Source: Desulfocapsa sp. (GTDB lineage Bacteria > Desulfobacterota > Desulfobulbia > Desulfobulbales > Desulfocapsaceae). From it: 35,217 nucleotides of DNA. Of the stretch, positions 24,323 to 32,191 are shown piece after piece. Position 1 is the stretch's first letter. Each line of letters begins with the position of its first letter. Location of the stretch: assembly GCA_030145625.1 (NCBI GenBank), contig JAQYVF010000049.1, forward strand, positions 1 through 35,217. Direction: 5' to 3'. The position numbers and the translations under genes are program-made. The notes below the pieces were generated by a model. It saw only the letters and a list, made by a program, of their open reading frames with translations. It had not been told where the DNA came from and did no database searches.

Positions 24323-26149
24323 TTATTGAATCGAATAATTTTTTGCTTGTCGTTCAAACATTGTTGCATAAAGCCCCTGAAATTGCATGAGTTCTTCGTG
24401 GGTTCCGCTTTCTGCAATTTTTCCATCCTGCATGACGAAAATGTTATCCGCCATTCTGACGGTAGAGAGTCGATGACTGATTAAGACTGCAGTGCGTCCT
24501 TGGGTCAGTTGATGGAATTGCTGAAAGATTTCATATTCTATTTTTGCATCCAGAGAGCTGGTTGGTTCATCCAGGATCAGAAGTGGTGCTTGGCGTAAAA
24601 AAGCCCGAGCCAGGGCTATTTTCTGCCACTCACCGATGGAAATCTGTTCTCCCTTCTCAAATAATTTTCCAAGGATGGTGTCGTACCCCTGGGTGAGTTC
24701 GGATATCACGTCATGGGCACCTGATTGTTGAGCTGCTTTTATTATTGCGTCATGCTCCAGAGGGGTATTGATATTGCCAAGCCAGATATTTTCTCGGGCA
24801 GTAAGGTTGTATTTGACATAGTCTTGAAAAATAACACTGATTTGATGCCTGATTTCAGTGGAATCCAAGTCTTTGAGGTCAGTGTTGTTAAAGAGTATTC
24901 TTCCGGAGTCCGGATCATAAAGTCGACAGAGCATCTTGACAAGTGTGGTTTTGCCGGAACCATTTTCGCCAACCAGGGCGACATGTTCACCAGGATGAAT
25001 GGTCAAAGAAATATCTTTTAAAACATCTCTGTTACTGGTGGGGTATTTGAAGTGTACCTGATCAAAAATGATATCGGCGCGTTGAAGGTCAGGGGTTTGT
25101 TTTGGTTTTTGTGGGGTAATGATTTTGGGTTCGAGATTGAGGAATTCAGAGAGATTGGTCAGGAACAGATTGTCTTCATAAAGTCCGGCCAGGCTGGTCA
25201 GCATTTCCTTTAAAAAAGCTTGACCTCGTTGGAAGGCCTGAAAGAACATGACCAGGTCTCCAAGGGTGATGGAACCCTGTACTGTTTTATAGGCGATAAA
25301 ACTATAGGATGCGAAAACTGTGATGGTTGCAAAGGCCTGGGCAAAAAATTCTGAGGAGGATTTTTTGGCGGTTATGGCCAACTTTTCCTCACGCAGTCTT
25401 GTGCGAAGTTTTTTGTATCGTTCTCTGAAGAGCGATCCTAAATCAAAGAGTCTGATCTCTTTAGCATGAGATTCATGGGTGAGGAGCAAGTCGAAATACC
25501 AGGCTTTGCGTTCGGTTTTAGTTTGTTTTCGCTGCCAGTTGTAAATAGTATCGGCATAGCGCACTTTTACAAAAAGTCCTGGCAAGGCAGAGGCAAAAAG
25601 TAACAAGCCTATGCCCCAGTGGAATGAAAAGAGCAGGCCTGCCATGGCCAGGAGGGAGATACTGGTTTTGCCAAGGATGGCAAGGCTGTTGACGATTTTG
25701 GTTGGCCTGAAAGACGCCTCCCGCTGGGCACGATGCAGTGTGTCAAAATATTTTGGATTTTCGTAGTACTCAAGATCCACTGCTACTGATTTGGCATGGA
25801 TGACATCATGCATGCGATCCGTGACCACAAGAGATTGGGCCTCACCTATATAGCGGCTCAGAGCCTGTATGCAGACATCAGCAAGGGCAATCGCACCGGC
25901 GAACACAATGTAGAGAGTTATCTGCTGTAAGGCTGCTCCTTTGTCGGGTGCAGCCATGCCGCTGGTGACAGCATCAATAATTAGCTTTATCAGATAAAGA
26001 GATAAGAGGGGCAAAATACCCTGGATAATGAGAAGGGCAAAGTTTGCTGCAGTCAGGCCTGGGCAGCTTTTCCAGACTAACCGTAACGCGAGATCCAGGC
26101 GTAATACCACGTTGATCTTGTTTTTTATGGTTTTGCTGAGTGTCTTCAC
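24323..26149 (-). CDS. ABC exporter of the lasso peptide (fused membrane and ATPase domains)
   Basis: This 608-residue half-transporter has about six membrane segments in residues 30-330 and an ATPase domain with Walker A GENGSGKTT (394-402), Walker B LLILDE (523-528) and the switch His559. The signature motif is ISIGEWQ (503-509) instead of LSGGQ, a variant also seen in peptide exporters of this kind. No C39 peptidase domain is present, so it cannot replace the missing leader peptidase. It should work as a homodimer to export the mature lasso peptide (D protein). The start codon is GTG. Confidence 0.88.
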   Translation of the reverse strand: MKTLSKTIKNKINVVLRLDLALRLVWKSCPGLTAANFALLIIQGILPLLSLYLIKLIIDAVTSGMAAPDKGAALQQITLYIVFAGAIALADVCIQALSRYIGEAQSLVVTDRMHDVIHAKSVAVDLEYYENPKYFDTLHRAQREASFRPTKIVNSLAILGKTSISLLAMAGLLFSFHWGIGLLLFASALPGLFVKVRYADTIYNWQRKQTKTERKAWYFDLLLTHESHAKEIRLFDLGSLFRERYKKLRTRLREEKLAITAKKSSSEFFAQAFATITVFASYSFIAYKTVQGSITLGDLVMFFQAFQRGQAFLKEMLTSLAGLYEDNLFLTNLSEFLNLEPKIITPQKPKQTPDLQRADIIFDQVHFKYPTSNRDVLKDISLTIHPGEHVALVGENGSGKTTLVKMLCRLYDPDSGRILFNNTDLKDLDSTEIRHQISVIFQDYVKYNLTARENIWLGNINTPLEHDAIIKAAQQSGAHDVISELTQGYDTILGKLFEKGEQISIGEWQKIALARAFLRQAPLLILDEPTSSLDAKIEYEIFQQFHQLTQGRTAVLISHRLSTVRMADNIFVMQDGKIAESGTHEELMQFQGLYATMFERQAKNYSIQ

Positions 26150-26253
26150 GGTGTGCAGGTCAGTGATGGTTACAGCTTGAGGGGTGGTTTAACATGTTAT
26201 TCCTGTGAAAGCCGGATCAAGTTCCTTGTCACGAGTGTATATTGTGCGGAAGA

Positions 26254-26565
26254 TCATTTGATTTGCACCTGAATTAAGTCTTTTTCGGACAATTCATCGA
26301 GAAATGCAGTGAGTTCCCTCTGGGCAGTCTCTCGATCAACATGGAAATTTTCAAGAATAGATTCCAAGATAGGAAAAAATCCTGTGCCTTTCTCTAATTC
26401 CTTCCAAATATGGGAGGCAACTGAATTGAAACTGGAATAGACTCCCAACTTCAAATCCATCATCACCGTTTCACCGTCAATCTCAGTGGATAATTTCTCG
26501 TCTGCTTGTTTGATGGTGCATGTTTCCAGTAATTCTTGAGGCATATTGCAAAATTTAAGATCCAT
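26254..26565 (-). CDS. PqqD-like lasso leader recognition protein (B1)
   Basis: This 103-residue protein has the PqqD/RRE pattern: KLSTEIDGETVMMDLKLGVYSSFNSVASHIWKEL-type beta-hairpin plus helix at about residues 24-58, followed by a helical tail (ILENFHVDRETAQRELTAFL). Such proteins bind the leader through the Y-x-x-P motif and present the precursor to the B2 protease and the cyclase. The paired ABC exporter begins 104 bp downstream. Similar PqqD proteins occur with HprK-related kinases in EPS loci, but the precursor in this cluster favours the lasso role. Confidence 0.85.
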   Translation of the reverse strand: MDLKFCNMPQELLETCTIKQADEKLSTEIDGETVMMDLKLGVYSSFNSVASHIWKELEKGTGFFPILESILENFHVDRETAQRELTAFLDELSEKDLIQVQIK

Positions 26566-26618
26566 TACCTAGTTTCCTTTTCTGTCATGAATAAAAGAGC
26601 AGGGGAGCTATTCCACTT

Positions 26619-26718
26619 GTTGGGTTACGCAGATTACTATTTTTTGAAAACCCATGGTGTGGTCTTCAAGAGTGTCGTTGGGCACAATTACAGGGGGGGA
26701 GCTGCTAACCCAACCTAC
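26619..26718. repeat. Non-autonomous RAYT-type palindromic element
   Basis: GTTGGGTTACGC (26619-26630) and GCTAACCCAACCTAC (about 26704-26718) bound a 100-bp element between the B1 gene and the propeller-like gene. The ends match the repeat family that flanks the RAYT gene at 31411-31953 and the element at 5383-5521. Confidence 0.65.
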
Positions 26719-26738
26719 CTCACTGCCAAAGATCGTCT

Positions 26739-28004
26739 TCAAATGGTTCCTTGCGGGTGGTCTTGAAGAAAATGACGACCATCCAGTTTGAGAATATCTC
26801 CTGTCTCTGGTTTGAGTTCATTTTGGTTCCAAAAGCGTGGATTGGTAATTTCAGATCCAATACTAAAATAGAAATTGTTTTCTAATAGTGCAAAGGAACG
26901 AACTAACGCAGGGGAAATAAAATAGAATAATTCTTCCCATTTTTCCAGATTGTTGCTTCGCAGAACTGATACTTCCATTATACCATCAATTATTGGCTTG
27001 TTGAGTAGAATATAGATGTATTCTCCAGATAGATACGTATCCCAAGGTACACTCTTGTCAGGTAGTGGAGCTTTTTTTATTGATGGTGACTTTTTTGATA
27101 GTGAATCTGCAACATAAAGGCCAAAGGGAAGGAACTGGTGGTCATTGTGGATATAACTTCCAATGTATAAGGTTTTATTTGCTAGATTTTGTGGTTGAAC
27201 AATTTTGTATTGTTTTTTTGGGTTGAGGGTGGTGTCTGGGAACAATTGTTTAGTGCTGATGTCCTGCCGTAAAATAAATTCGTTGTTGTCTGAATATTCA
27301 TAGATTGCAGGATATGGTTGGCCCTTTGTTTTTTTTAATGGGTGCGAGAATTCGGAGCTCAGAAATCTTCCGACAGCATAGAGCTTATCGGCTACCACTA
27401 TAAAATTATAAATTCTCCCAGACTGTTCGAAAAGAGACAGATCCCAGGTGGTCCCAAGGTCCTGTGAAACAACAATATTTGGTTTCTTAGCAGTTCCCAG
27501 GCCTGCAAAAAGTTTGTTGTTGAAGAAACGAAGGCAATAGGTGTGGATAGCCTTTGGAATGGTTCTTTTTTTCTGCCATTGCTCTCCGTCTTCCAAAAGG
27601 TATAAATTTCCCAGTTCCCAGCTTTCTTTTGGGTCATGGCCCGGAACAAACAATCGATTGTTGTGCGAGTAAAAGGTGTCAATCTGCTCATCGGAGGTCA
27701 TAAATACAGGATCAAAGGAATTTGTCTCCGGTGTGTAAGCGATGATAGGAACAGGACCTGCATTGGGTGCCGGCCCAATGTTACTGCTGTTCCCGGCACC
27801 CAGGTATAATTTCCCCTGGAAGCCGATCATATCCCATATATTTCTTGCGTAGATACGTTGTTTGTTTGGATAGTATCGGAAATAGGGATTGTCCAGGTAC
27901 TCAAGGTGGCTGGACACATTGTTTCTGGAAAAACAATATGTTGCATTGCAGAAGCTTAAAATTGGTAAGAAAAATAGAATAAAAACAAGCGTGTTCTTTT
28001 GCAT
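26739..28004 (-). CDS. Secreted propeller-like protein of unknown function
   Basis: This 421-residue protein starts with a hydrophobic signal peptide (NTLVFILFFLPILSFC, with Cys near residue 19, possibly a lipoprotein site). Repeating blocks of about 45-50 residues follow, such as GFQGKLYLGAGNSS, HNNRLFVPGHDP, FNNKLFAGLGTAK, VADKLYAVGRF and GEYIYILLNKP. The recurring pattern of x-x-KLYxG and W-D resembles the beta-propeller of sialidase or Kelch-like proteins. No catalytic Asp-box or peptidase motif is evident. It lies between the EPS ligase gene and the lasso operon; it may act in the periplasm or on the surface, in either system. Confidence 0.6.
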   Translation of the reverse strand: MQKNTLVFILFFLPILSFCNATYCFSRNNVSSHLEYLDNPYFRYYPNKQRIYARNIWDMIGFQGKLYLGAGNSSNIGPAPNAGPVPIIAYTPETNSFDPVFMTSDEQIDTFYSHNNRLFVPGHDPKESWELGNLYLLEDGEQWQKKRTIPKAIHTYCLRFFNNKLFAGLGTAKKPNIVVSQDLGTTWDLSLFEQSGRIYNFIVVADKLYAVGRFLSSEFSHPLKKTKGQPYPAIYEYSDNNEFILRQDISTKQLFPDTTLNPKKQYKIVQPQNLANKTLYIGSYIHNDHQFLPFGLYVADSLSKKSPSIKKAPLPDKSVPWDTYLSGEYIYILLNKPIIDGIMEVSVLRSNNLEKWEELFYFISPALVRSFALLENNFYFSIGSEITNPRFWNQNELKPETGDILKLDGRHFLQDHPQGTI

Positions 28005-28053
28005 GTTGTGATGAGGCTCCGGCCTTATGCCTGAACAATTACAAAGGATTTGG

Positions 28054-30387
28054 TTACCTGATGCCTTGCAAGCGTTTTCGGATCTTTTCGTTGCCTGGTT
28101 CCAGCATCAGGGCCTGTTCGTATTCTTCTCTGGCCCGGTAGGGGATGGCTTGCTGTTTGTAGTAGTCGCCCAGAGAGATGTGGAAGGGGGCGTGATTTGG
28201 CAGCCATTCGATTCCCTGGCGAAGTGTGGCAACGGCCTCGTCGTTTCGTTTCTGTTTTTTGTAAAACCTGTAGAGCTGGTTGAAATACCAAGACTTCACA
28301 GTTTCTTCATTCTTGAGGAAAGTCAGGGCATGGCGTCTGTAGTATTCGGCGTCTTCCATTCGGCCTAGTTTTTCAGAAAAGGATCCGAATCTTATCCATG
28401 CTGTTACTCGTTCAGGGAGGATATCTTGGATTTCGTCTCTACTGAATTGACTGCTTATCAGTAATGCAGGAATTTCCAGGGCCAGTCTGGGGAACCGGTC
28501 CATACCCTGTTGGAGGACGGTCATGGCCTCCTGTTTTCGATCTTGGCGCAGGAGCCATTCCACCCAGGGGAAGACCAGATTCTTTTTATTCTGGCTTCTT
28601 GTATAGCCTTCGCTCATGAGAAACGATGCCGTGGCATTGTCGGTGGCAGTAAGGATGAGCCCAAGCCTTTGCAGGTATGCGCCTTCAAGGGGATCCTTCC
28701 TTGATGCCTGGAAATAATTGCTGAATGCTAGTTCGTTTTGTTGCTGATAGGAGAGGAGATTCCCTTTGTAAGAGGAGTAGACGGCTTCCAGCGGATCAAA
28801 GAGAATTGCCTTGTCCGTTATGAGCAGGAGGTTTTGAAAAGTCTGTTTCGAGAGTTGTGGGCTGATGTAAATACCGGATGCTTGTTGATATAACCCTTTT
28901 GCCCGCAGAATTCCTCCTTGAAAGAAAATGGTGAGGAGAAGCAAGGGAATTGCAGTAAGACAGGCCAGCTTCCATTTGGGGGATACATTGGTCAGCAGGG
29001 TTGGTCGGGTACGGTATCGGAGCCTGGTGTTTCCGGCGGAGACCAGGATGCCGCAGAGAAAAAAGAAATAGAGACCGTTTGCCCCGTTATGCATATTGAA
29101 ATCAGTCACACTGTGGAGCAGAAGGGACATAATGGCGGTAAGTCCGCAGATGATAAGGAGAATGGAGTAGGGCTCTCTTCTGTTTTTCAGTTTCTTCAAT
29201 CCATGGACAATGATGGTGATGACAAACCATGCTGCAAGGAGAAAACCGATGACTCCGCCGTCGGTGAGGAGTTCGATATAATCGTTGTGGGCATGATCAA
29301 AAATCAAAGTGGTTGGGACAGTACTGTATTGTGGGTAAACTTGAATGAATGTGCCGAAGCCTGAGCCGGTGAACAGGAAGTCTCGTATAAAGGGAGCGCA
29401 ATCCTGCCAGACCAGGAGGCGGCCATCAGTGATGCCACCGGTTTCGGTAAAGGTCCTGTTGACTTTGGAGAGAATCGGATCCCAGCCGAACCAGGTCACT
29501 GCCAGTAGTACACTGCTCAGGAATATGAGTGGTAGCATCCTGCCGCTGGAGCCCGGATTTTTTCTGGCCAGGAGCAGCAGGAAAAAGAGCAATCCAAGGC
29601 TGATAGAGATAATACCTCCCCTGGAAAGGGCGATAAAAACAGAGGCCAGGATGAGAATAATCCCGAATCCCATGAAAAAATGCATATTGGAACCCGGAGC
29701 AGTGAAGAGAGATACTGTCCGTGTTCGGAGAGTTTGCTGATAGGTGAAGGTCGGGCGGTAATGAAAAAAGAGGGCAAGGACCAGGGGGAAGACCAGTTCC
29801 ATGAACCCGGCATAGTGGTTGTGGTAAACCCATGGGCCCACTGTCCCGGCATTTTCAGGGGTAGGCCGAAACCAGTAGATCTCGTCAGGAGAGGTGAATT
29901 TCTGGATAATGGCAAGAAAGGCAATCGCTATGGCCAGCCAGGCGATCATTTTTACGGTTTTGGTCAAGGTCTCGCTTTTACTCAGCAGTTGTACGGTGAG
30001 AATATAAAAGACTGCATAGGAGGTGATTCGAAGGCTTTCAAGCAGGGTGGCCTTCTGGTTGACGGTAAGCGGGATCCACTGGCTGGTTTCCTGCAGGTCG
30101 AGTAATGGGGCATAGGCCTGGTAAACGCCGGGGGCTATCATTTTGACCAATGGAGGTGGCAGCGGTATCAGTTGCAGAGATATCCAGAGAATCAGGAGAA
30201 GTAGAGGAAGAAAGCCCGGAACTTGAAGAAATGCTTGCTTGTCATGTTTCCTTTGAAAGAAATATGATAATGCGGTCAGGAAGACAAGGATTTCAACGAG
30301 CGCAATAGACCAGGTTTCTACGCTTCCAAAGGCCAGCGGGGCAAAGAAGAGGGTTGTCAGGAAGAGGGGGAAGGAAAGGGTGCGCAT
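28054..30387 (-). CDS. O-antigen ligase/Wzy-like protein with C-terminal TPR-like region
   Basis: This 777-residue protein has about eleven membrane segments in residues 1-440. A Wzy_C-type loop contains VYHNHYAGFMELVFPL near 188, ALSRGGIISISLG near 256 and DHAHNDYIELLTDGGVIG near 367. After about residue 480 it becomes soluble, with helical repeats such as AVATLRQGIEWLPNHAPFHI and YEQALMLEPGNEKIR typical of TPRs. It likely joins or polymerises lipid-linked glycans in the periplasm, with the repeat region serving in protein contacts. A second, smaller Wzy-like gene lies at 8007-9209, so one may be a polymerase and the other a ligase. Confidence 0.82.
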   Translation of the reverse strand: MRTLSFPLFLTTLFFAPLAFGSVETWSIALVEILVFLTALSYFFQRKHDKQAFLQVPGFLPLLLLILWISLQLIPLPPPLVKMIAPGVYQAYAPLLDLQETSQWIPLTVNQKATLLESLRITSYAVFYILTVQLLSKSETLTKTVKMIAWLAIAIAFLAIIQKFTSPDEIYWFRPTPENAGTVGPWVYHNHYAGFMELVFPLVLALFFHYRPTFTYQQTLRTRTVSLFTAPGSNMHFFMGFGIILILASVFIALSRGGIISISLGLLFFLLLLARKNPGSSGRMLPLIFLSSVLLAVTWFGWDPILSKVNRTFTETGGITDGRLLVWQDCAPFIRDFLFTGSGFGTFIQVYPQYSTVPTTLIFDHAHNDYIELLTDGGVIGFLLAAWFVITIIVHGLKKLKNRREPYSILLIICGLTAIMSLLLHSVTDFNMHNGANGLYFFFLCGILVSAGNTRLRYRTRPTLLTNVSPKWKLACLTAIPLLLLTIFFQGGILRAKGLYQQASGIYISPQLSKQTFQNLLLITDKAILFDPLEAVYSSYKGNLLSYQQQNELAFSNYFQASRKDPLEGAYLQRLGLILTATDNATASFLMSEGYTRSQNKKNLVFPWVEWLLRQDRKQEAMTVLQQGMDRFPRLALEIPALLISSQFSRDEIQDILPERVTAWIRFGSFSEKLGRMEDAEYYRRHALTFLKNEETVKSWYFNQLYRFYKKQKRNDEAVATLRQGIEWLPNHAPFHISLGDYYKQQAIPYRAREEYEQALMLEPGNEKIRKRLQGIR

Positions 30388-30396
30388 GGGTGGTAG

Positions 30397-31107
30397 TTAG
30401 GCTGACGGCTGAAGGTTGGTGGCTGAAGGTAAAAGGATGTTGTACCCGCTTACCAGTTTTTGGGCTTCTGCTTTGCCTATTATTTTTGCAGCCTGTTTGA
30501 CTGCTTTGCTTAATATGGGTTTTCTGAACCCTGGAGAGTGGGAGTCGGTTCCTATGTAGTGGACCTGGTTCTTTTGAAAAAGGTAGTTAGCACAGTTTCT
30601 GGCAGTCATACCCTGATCTCCGGTAATGGATTCCGCAGTGATCTGCGTTTTCGCGCCCAGCTTGATGAGGGGAGCCAGCAGCCATGGTTCTTGTGATATC
30701 TGGCCGTTACGTTCCGGATGGGCGATAATTGGGGTGATTTTGTTTGTGATGAGGTTGTATATCAGGTTTTCGGAGTCAGCAGGCAGGTAGCTGTGTGGAA
30801 ATTCCACAAGCAGCGAGGAACTCCCTGCCAGGCAGAAATTTTCTGCAGCTTCCAAGGCGATGTGCGCCTGCACTTCGGCACCGAAGAGAACGGTAATTGC
30901 AATGGCCTGGCGTTTAAGCTGTGTATTTAACTCCTCAATTGCCTCCAGAAGTCTGTCCTTCGGGTAATTGATATCTGCGAGGTGGGGAGTGGCAATGATG
31001 GTGTGAATACCATCCCTTGCGGCCATCCTGGCCATCTCAAGTGAGGTCTCCGTATCCGGTGAGCCATCGTCTATACCGGGAAGGATATGGCAATGGATAT
31101 CGATCAT
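30397..31107 (-). CDS. CpsB/YwqE-type PHP tyrosine phosphatase
   Basis: This 236-residue PHP metal-dependent phosphatase begins with MIDIHCHILPGIDDGS, holds TPH at 41-43, VEFPHSYLP at 101-109, HPERN at 130-134 and TDSH near 197. Members dephosphorylate the tyrosine-rich tail of Wzc/CpsD kinases and thereby control chain length. The cognate kinase lies upstream at 32188. The last residues (SATNLQPSA) come from a run of GGCTGAAGG-type repeats, so the C-terminus may have been extended by repeat insertion. It precedes the ligase gene by 9 bp. Confidence 0.9.
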   Translation of the reverse strand: MIDIHCHILPGIDDGSPDTETSLEMARMAARDGIHTIIATPHLADINYPKDRLLEAIEELNTQLKRQAIAITVLFGAEVQAHIALEAAENFCLAGSSSLLVEFPHSYLPADSENLIYNLITNKITPIIAHPERNGQISQEPWLLAPLIKLGAKTQITAESITGDQGMTARNCANYLFQKNQVHYIGTDSHSPGFRKPILSKAVKQAAKIIGKAEAQKLVSGYNILLPSATNLQPSA

Positions 31108-31410
31108 GGGGAAGGTACAGGCTGAAGGGTGGAAAAGGCTGAAGGCTGAAGGTTAAGGGCTGGAAGGGAAGAGGGTGAAGGAGGAAAGCTGAAGGGGGAT
31201 GTAACAAGTTTCAATGCGTTACTTGTTGCTTTCTCTTTGTCTATGTACAGATGCGGTCTCATTGTTTTTCTTTGTCCTTCTGCCCTTGGTCTTTATGTAG
31301 TGTCTTGGTGTGATTTGTAAAGATGTTGGGTTTCGTTCCTCTCTACCCAACCTACCTGGATTGTAATAGTAGGTTGGGTAGAGGAACGAAACCCAACATG
31401 ATACATGATA
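31108..31410. repeat. Spacer of GGCTGAAGG-type and RAYT-type repeats
   Basis: No gene is seen here. Positions 31120-31198 contain degenerate repeats of GGCTGAAGG, also present at 30401-30430. Positions 31323-31355 and 31369-31399 are two inverted units (GTAGGTTGGGTAGAGG... and its complement) forming a near-perfect palindrome of about 77 bp. It lies 11 bp after the RAYT stop codon. Confidence 0.7.
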
Positions 31411-32048
31411 CTACTCTTGACCGACTTGATTTTCAAACTTCATTTTTATTCCTGCGCCCCAATTCTGATCGTAGAAGCCCTTGCTGACATGGTGTTGGAA
31501 ACTGGATAAAGGCCATTGCGAAGGGGCGTCTGTTAATCCGTGTTTGACGGGATTGTAGTGAATATAATCGATATGTTGATTGTAATCATTTTCGTTTTGT
31601 ATCTGATGCTCCCAGAAACGACGTTGCCAGACAGCCAGTTCCTTTTTGTTTTTCCGGGATTTTGTTCTTATTCCTGAATATTGGGATTCGCATTGGCGGC
31701 TGAATGCACTTTTTATCAGGCGCCAACGCATCGAATAGTCAGAATCCGCAATTGGTAATGTCCACAGACAATGAAGATGATCAGGTAAAATTACAGCGGC
31801 ATCTATTGTGAATGGATGTTTCTTTTTTATCTCACGGAAGATAGAACGCAGAAGGGTTATGTTTTCAGGCTCACAAAGAAATGGTCGCCGCTGATCAGTT
31901 ACGACAGTGAAGAAATAGCTGCCACCTTCTGTCTGTGCTCGTCGATATCTCATTTGTATATCGGCTTGTTGGGTTCAGCGGTTGTTGTAAAGATGTTGGG
32001 TTGTGATTGTAGTAGATCTGTTGGGTTTCGTTCCTCTACCCAACCTAC
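31315..32048. mobile_element. RAYT gene with flanking palindromic repeats
   Basis: The transposase gene at 31411-31953 is enclosed by members of one repeat family: inverted units at 31323-31355 and 31369-31399 on one side, and GTTGGGTT units at 31968, 31995 and 32020-32048 on the other. An 18-bp direct repeat, TTGTAAAGATGTTGGGTT, occurs at 31315-31332 and again at 31985-32002, bracketing the gene. Related copies without a gene lie at 5383-5521 and 26619-26718. This is the standard organisation of a REP-associated transposase with its mobilisable repeats. Confidence 0.75.
31411..31953 (-). CDS. REP-associated tyrosine transposase (RAYT, Y1/HUH family)
   Basis: This 180-residue protein has the HUH motif in ILPDHLHCLW (His59, His61) and the YIHYNPVKHG region with the likely nucleophile Tyr130. 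It is a single-strand endonuclease of the TnpA-REP family, known for cleaving REP hairpins. The start MRYRRAQTEG and length are normal for the family. Insertion between the wzc and cpsB genes places it in the middle of an otherwise conserved kinase/phosphatase pair. It appears intact. Confidence 0.92.
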   Translation of the reverse strand: MRYRRAQTEGGSYFFTVVTDQRRPFLCEPENITLLRSIFREIKKKHPFTIDAAVILPDHLHCLWTLPIADSDYSMRWRLIKSAFSRQCESQYSGIRTKSRKNKKELAVWQRRFWEHQIQNENDYNQHIDYIHYNPVKHGLTDAPSQWPLSSFQHHVSKGFYDQNWGAGIKMKFENQVGQE

Positions 32049-32087
32049 TTTTACTACCTTTACCCAATAGCTCACATTGAAATTACT

Positions 32088-32140
32088 CAGTCTTTCTCCT
32101 CGTGGCAGTAGTCGCAATAACTTGAGTATTCCGTGGAGTT
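32088..32140 (-). pseudogene. Duplicated tail of the Wzc-like kinase gene
   Basis: This 53-bp segment repeats 32189-32241, the 3' end of the kinase gene, including the shared ACTTGAGTATTCCGTGGAGT and a stop codon (32087-32089). It would encode NSTEYSSYCDYCHEEKD, the tyrosine tail with two Tyr-to-Cys changes. The array of 7-bp repeats separates the two copies. It cannot be a gene by itself; it is a relic of duplication or of a former second kinase end. Confidence 0.75.
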
Positions 32141-32149
32141 AGTTATTGT

Positions 32150-32191
32150 CCCTCAGCCCTCAGCCCTCAGCCCTCAGCCCTCAGCCCTCAG
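32150..32191. repeat. Tandem array of six 7-bp units
   Basis: The unit CCCTCAG is repeated six times without error, ending in the stop codon region of the kinase gene (TGA on the minus strand at 32188-32190). Because the unit is 7 bp, copy-number changes would shift frame, but the array lies downstream of the stop, so it should not switch the protein. It is a likely variable-number site. Confidence 0.85.

Noticed and set aside
24323-26149. ABC exporter as a leader-cleaving (C39) transporter
   Set aside because: The protein begins with the membrane domain; there is no N-terminal peptidase domain with Cys and His motifs.
20264-26565. HprK-related kinase A / PqqD system of EPS loci without a peptide product
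   Set aside because: This would explain the kinase, PqqD-like and nucleotidyltransferase genes, but not the cyclase with the linked precursor bearing a full lasso leader signature.
26739-28004. Propeller-like protein as a lasso isopeptidase
   Set aside because: Isopeptidases combine a propeller with an alpha/beta-hydrolase domain; the length here leaves no room for one and no G-x-S-x-G motif was seen.
28027-30105. Long plus-strand and alternative-frame ORFs over 28-30 kb
   Set aside because: They lie opposite or out of frame with the well-supported ligase gene and have no recognisable domains; they are shadows.
32150-32191. Short regular repeats as a CRISPR array
   Set aside because: The units are 7 bp and directly joined, without spacers, and no cas genes are present; this is a simple tandem repeat.
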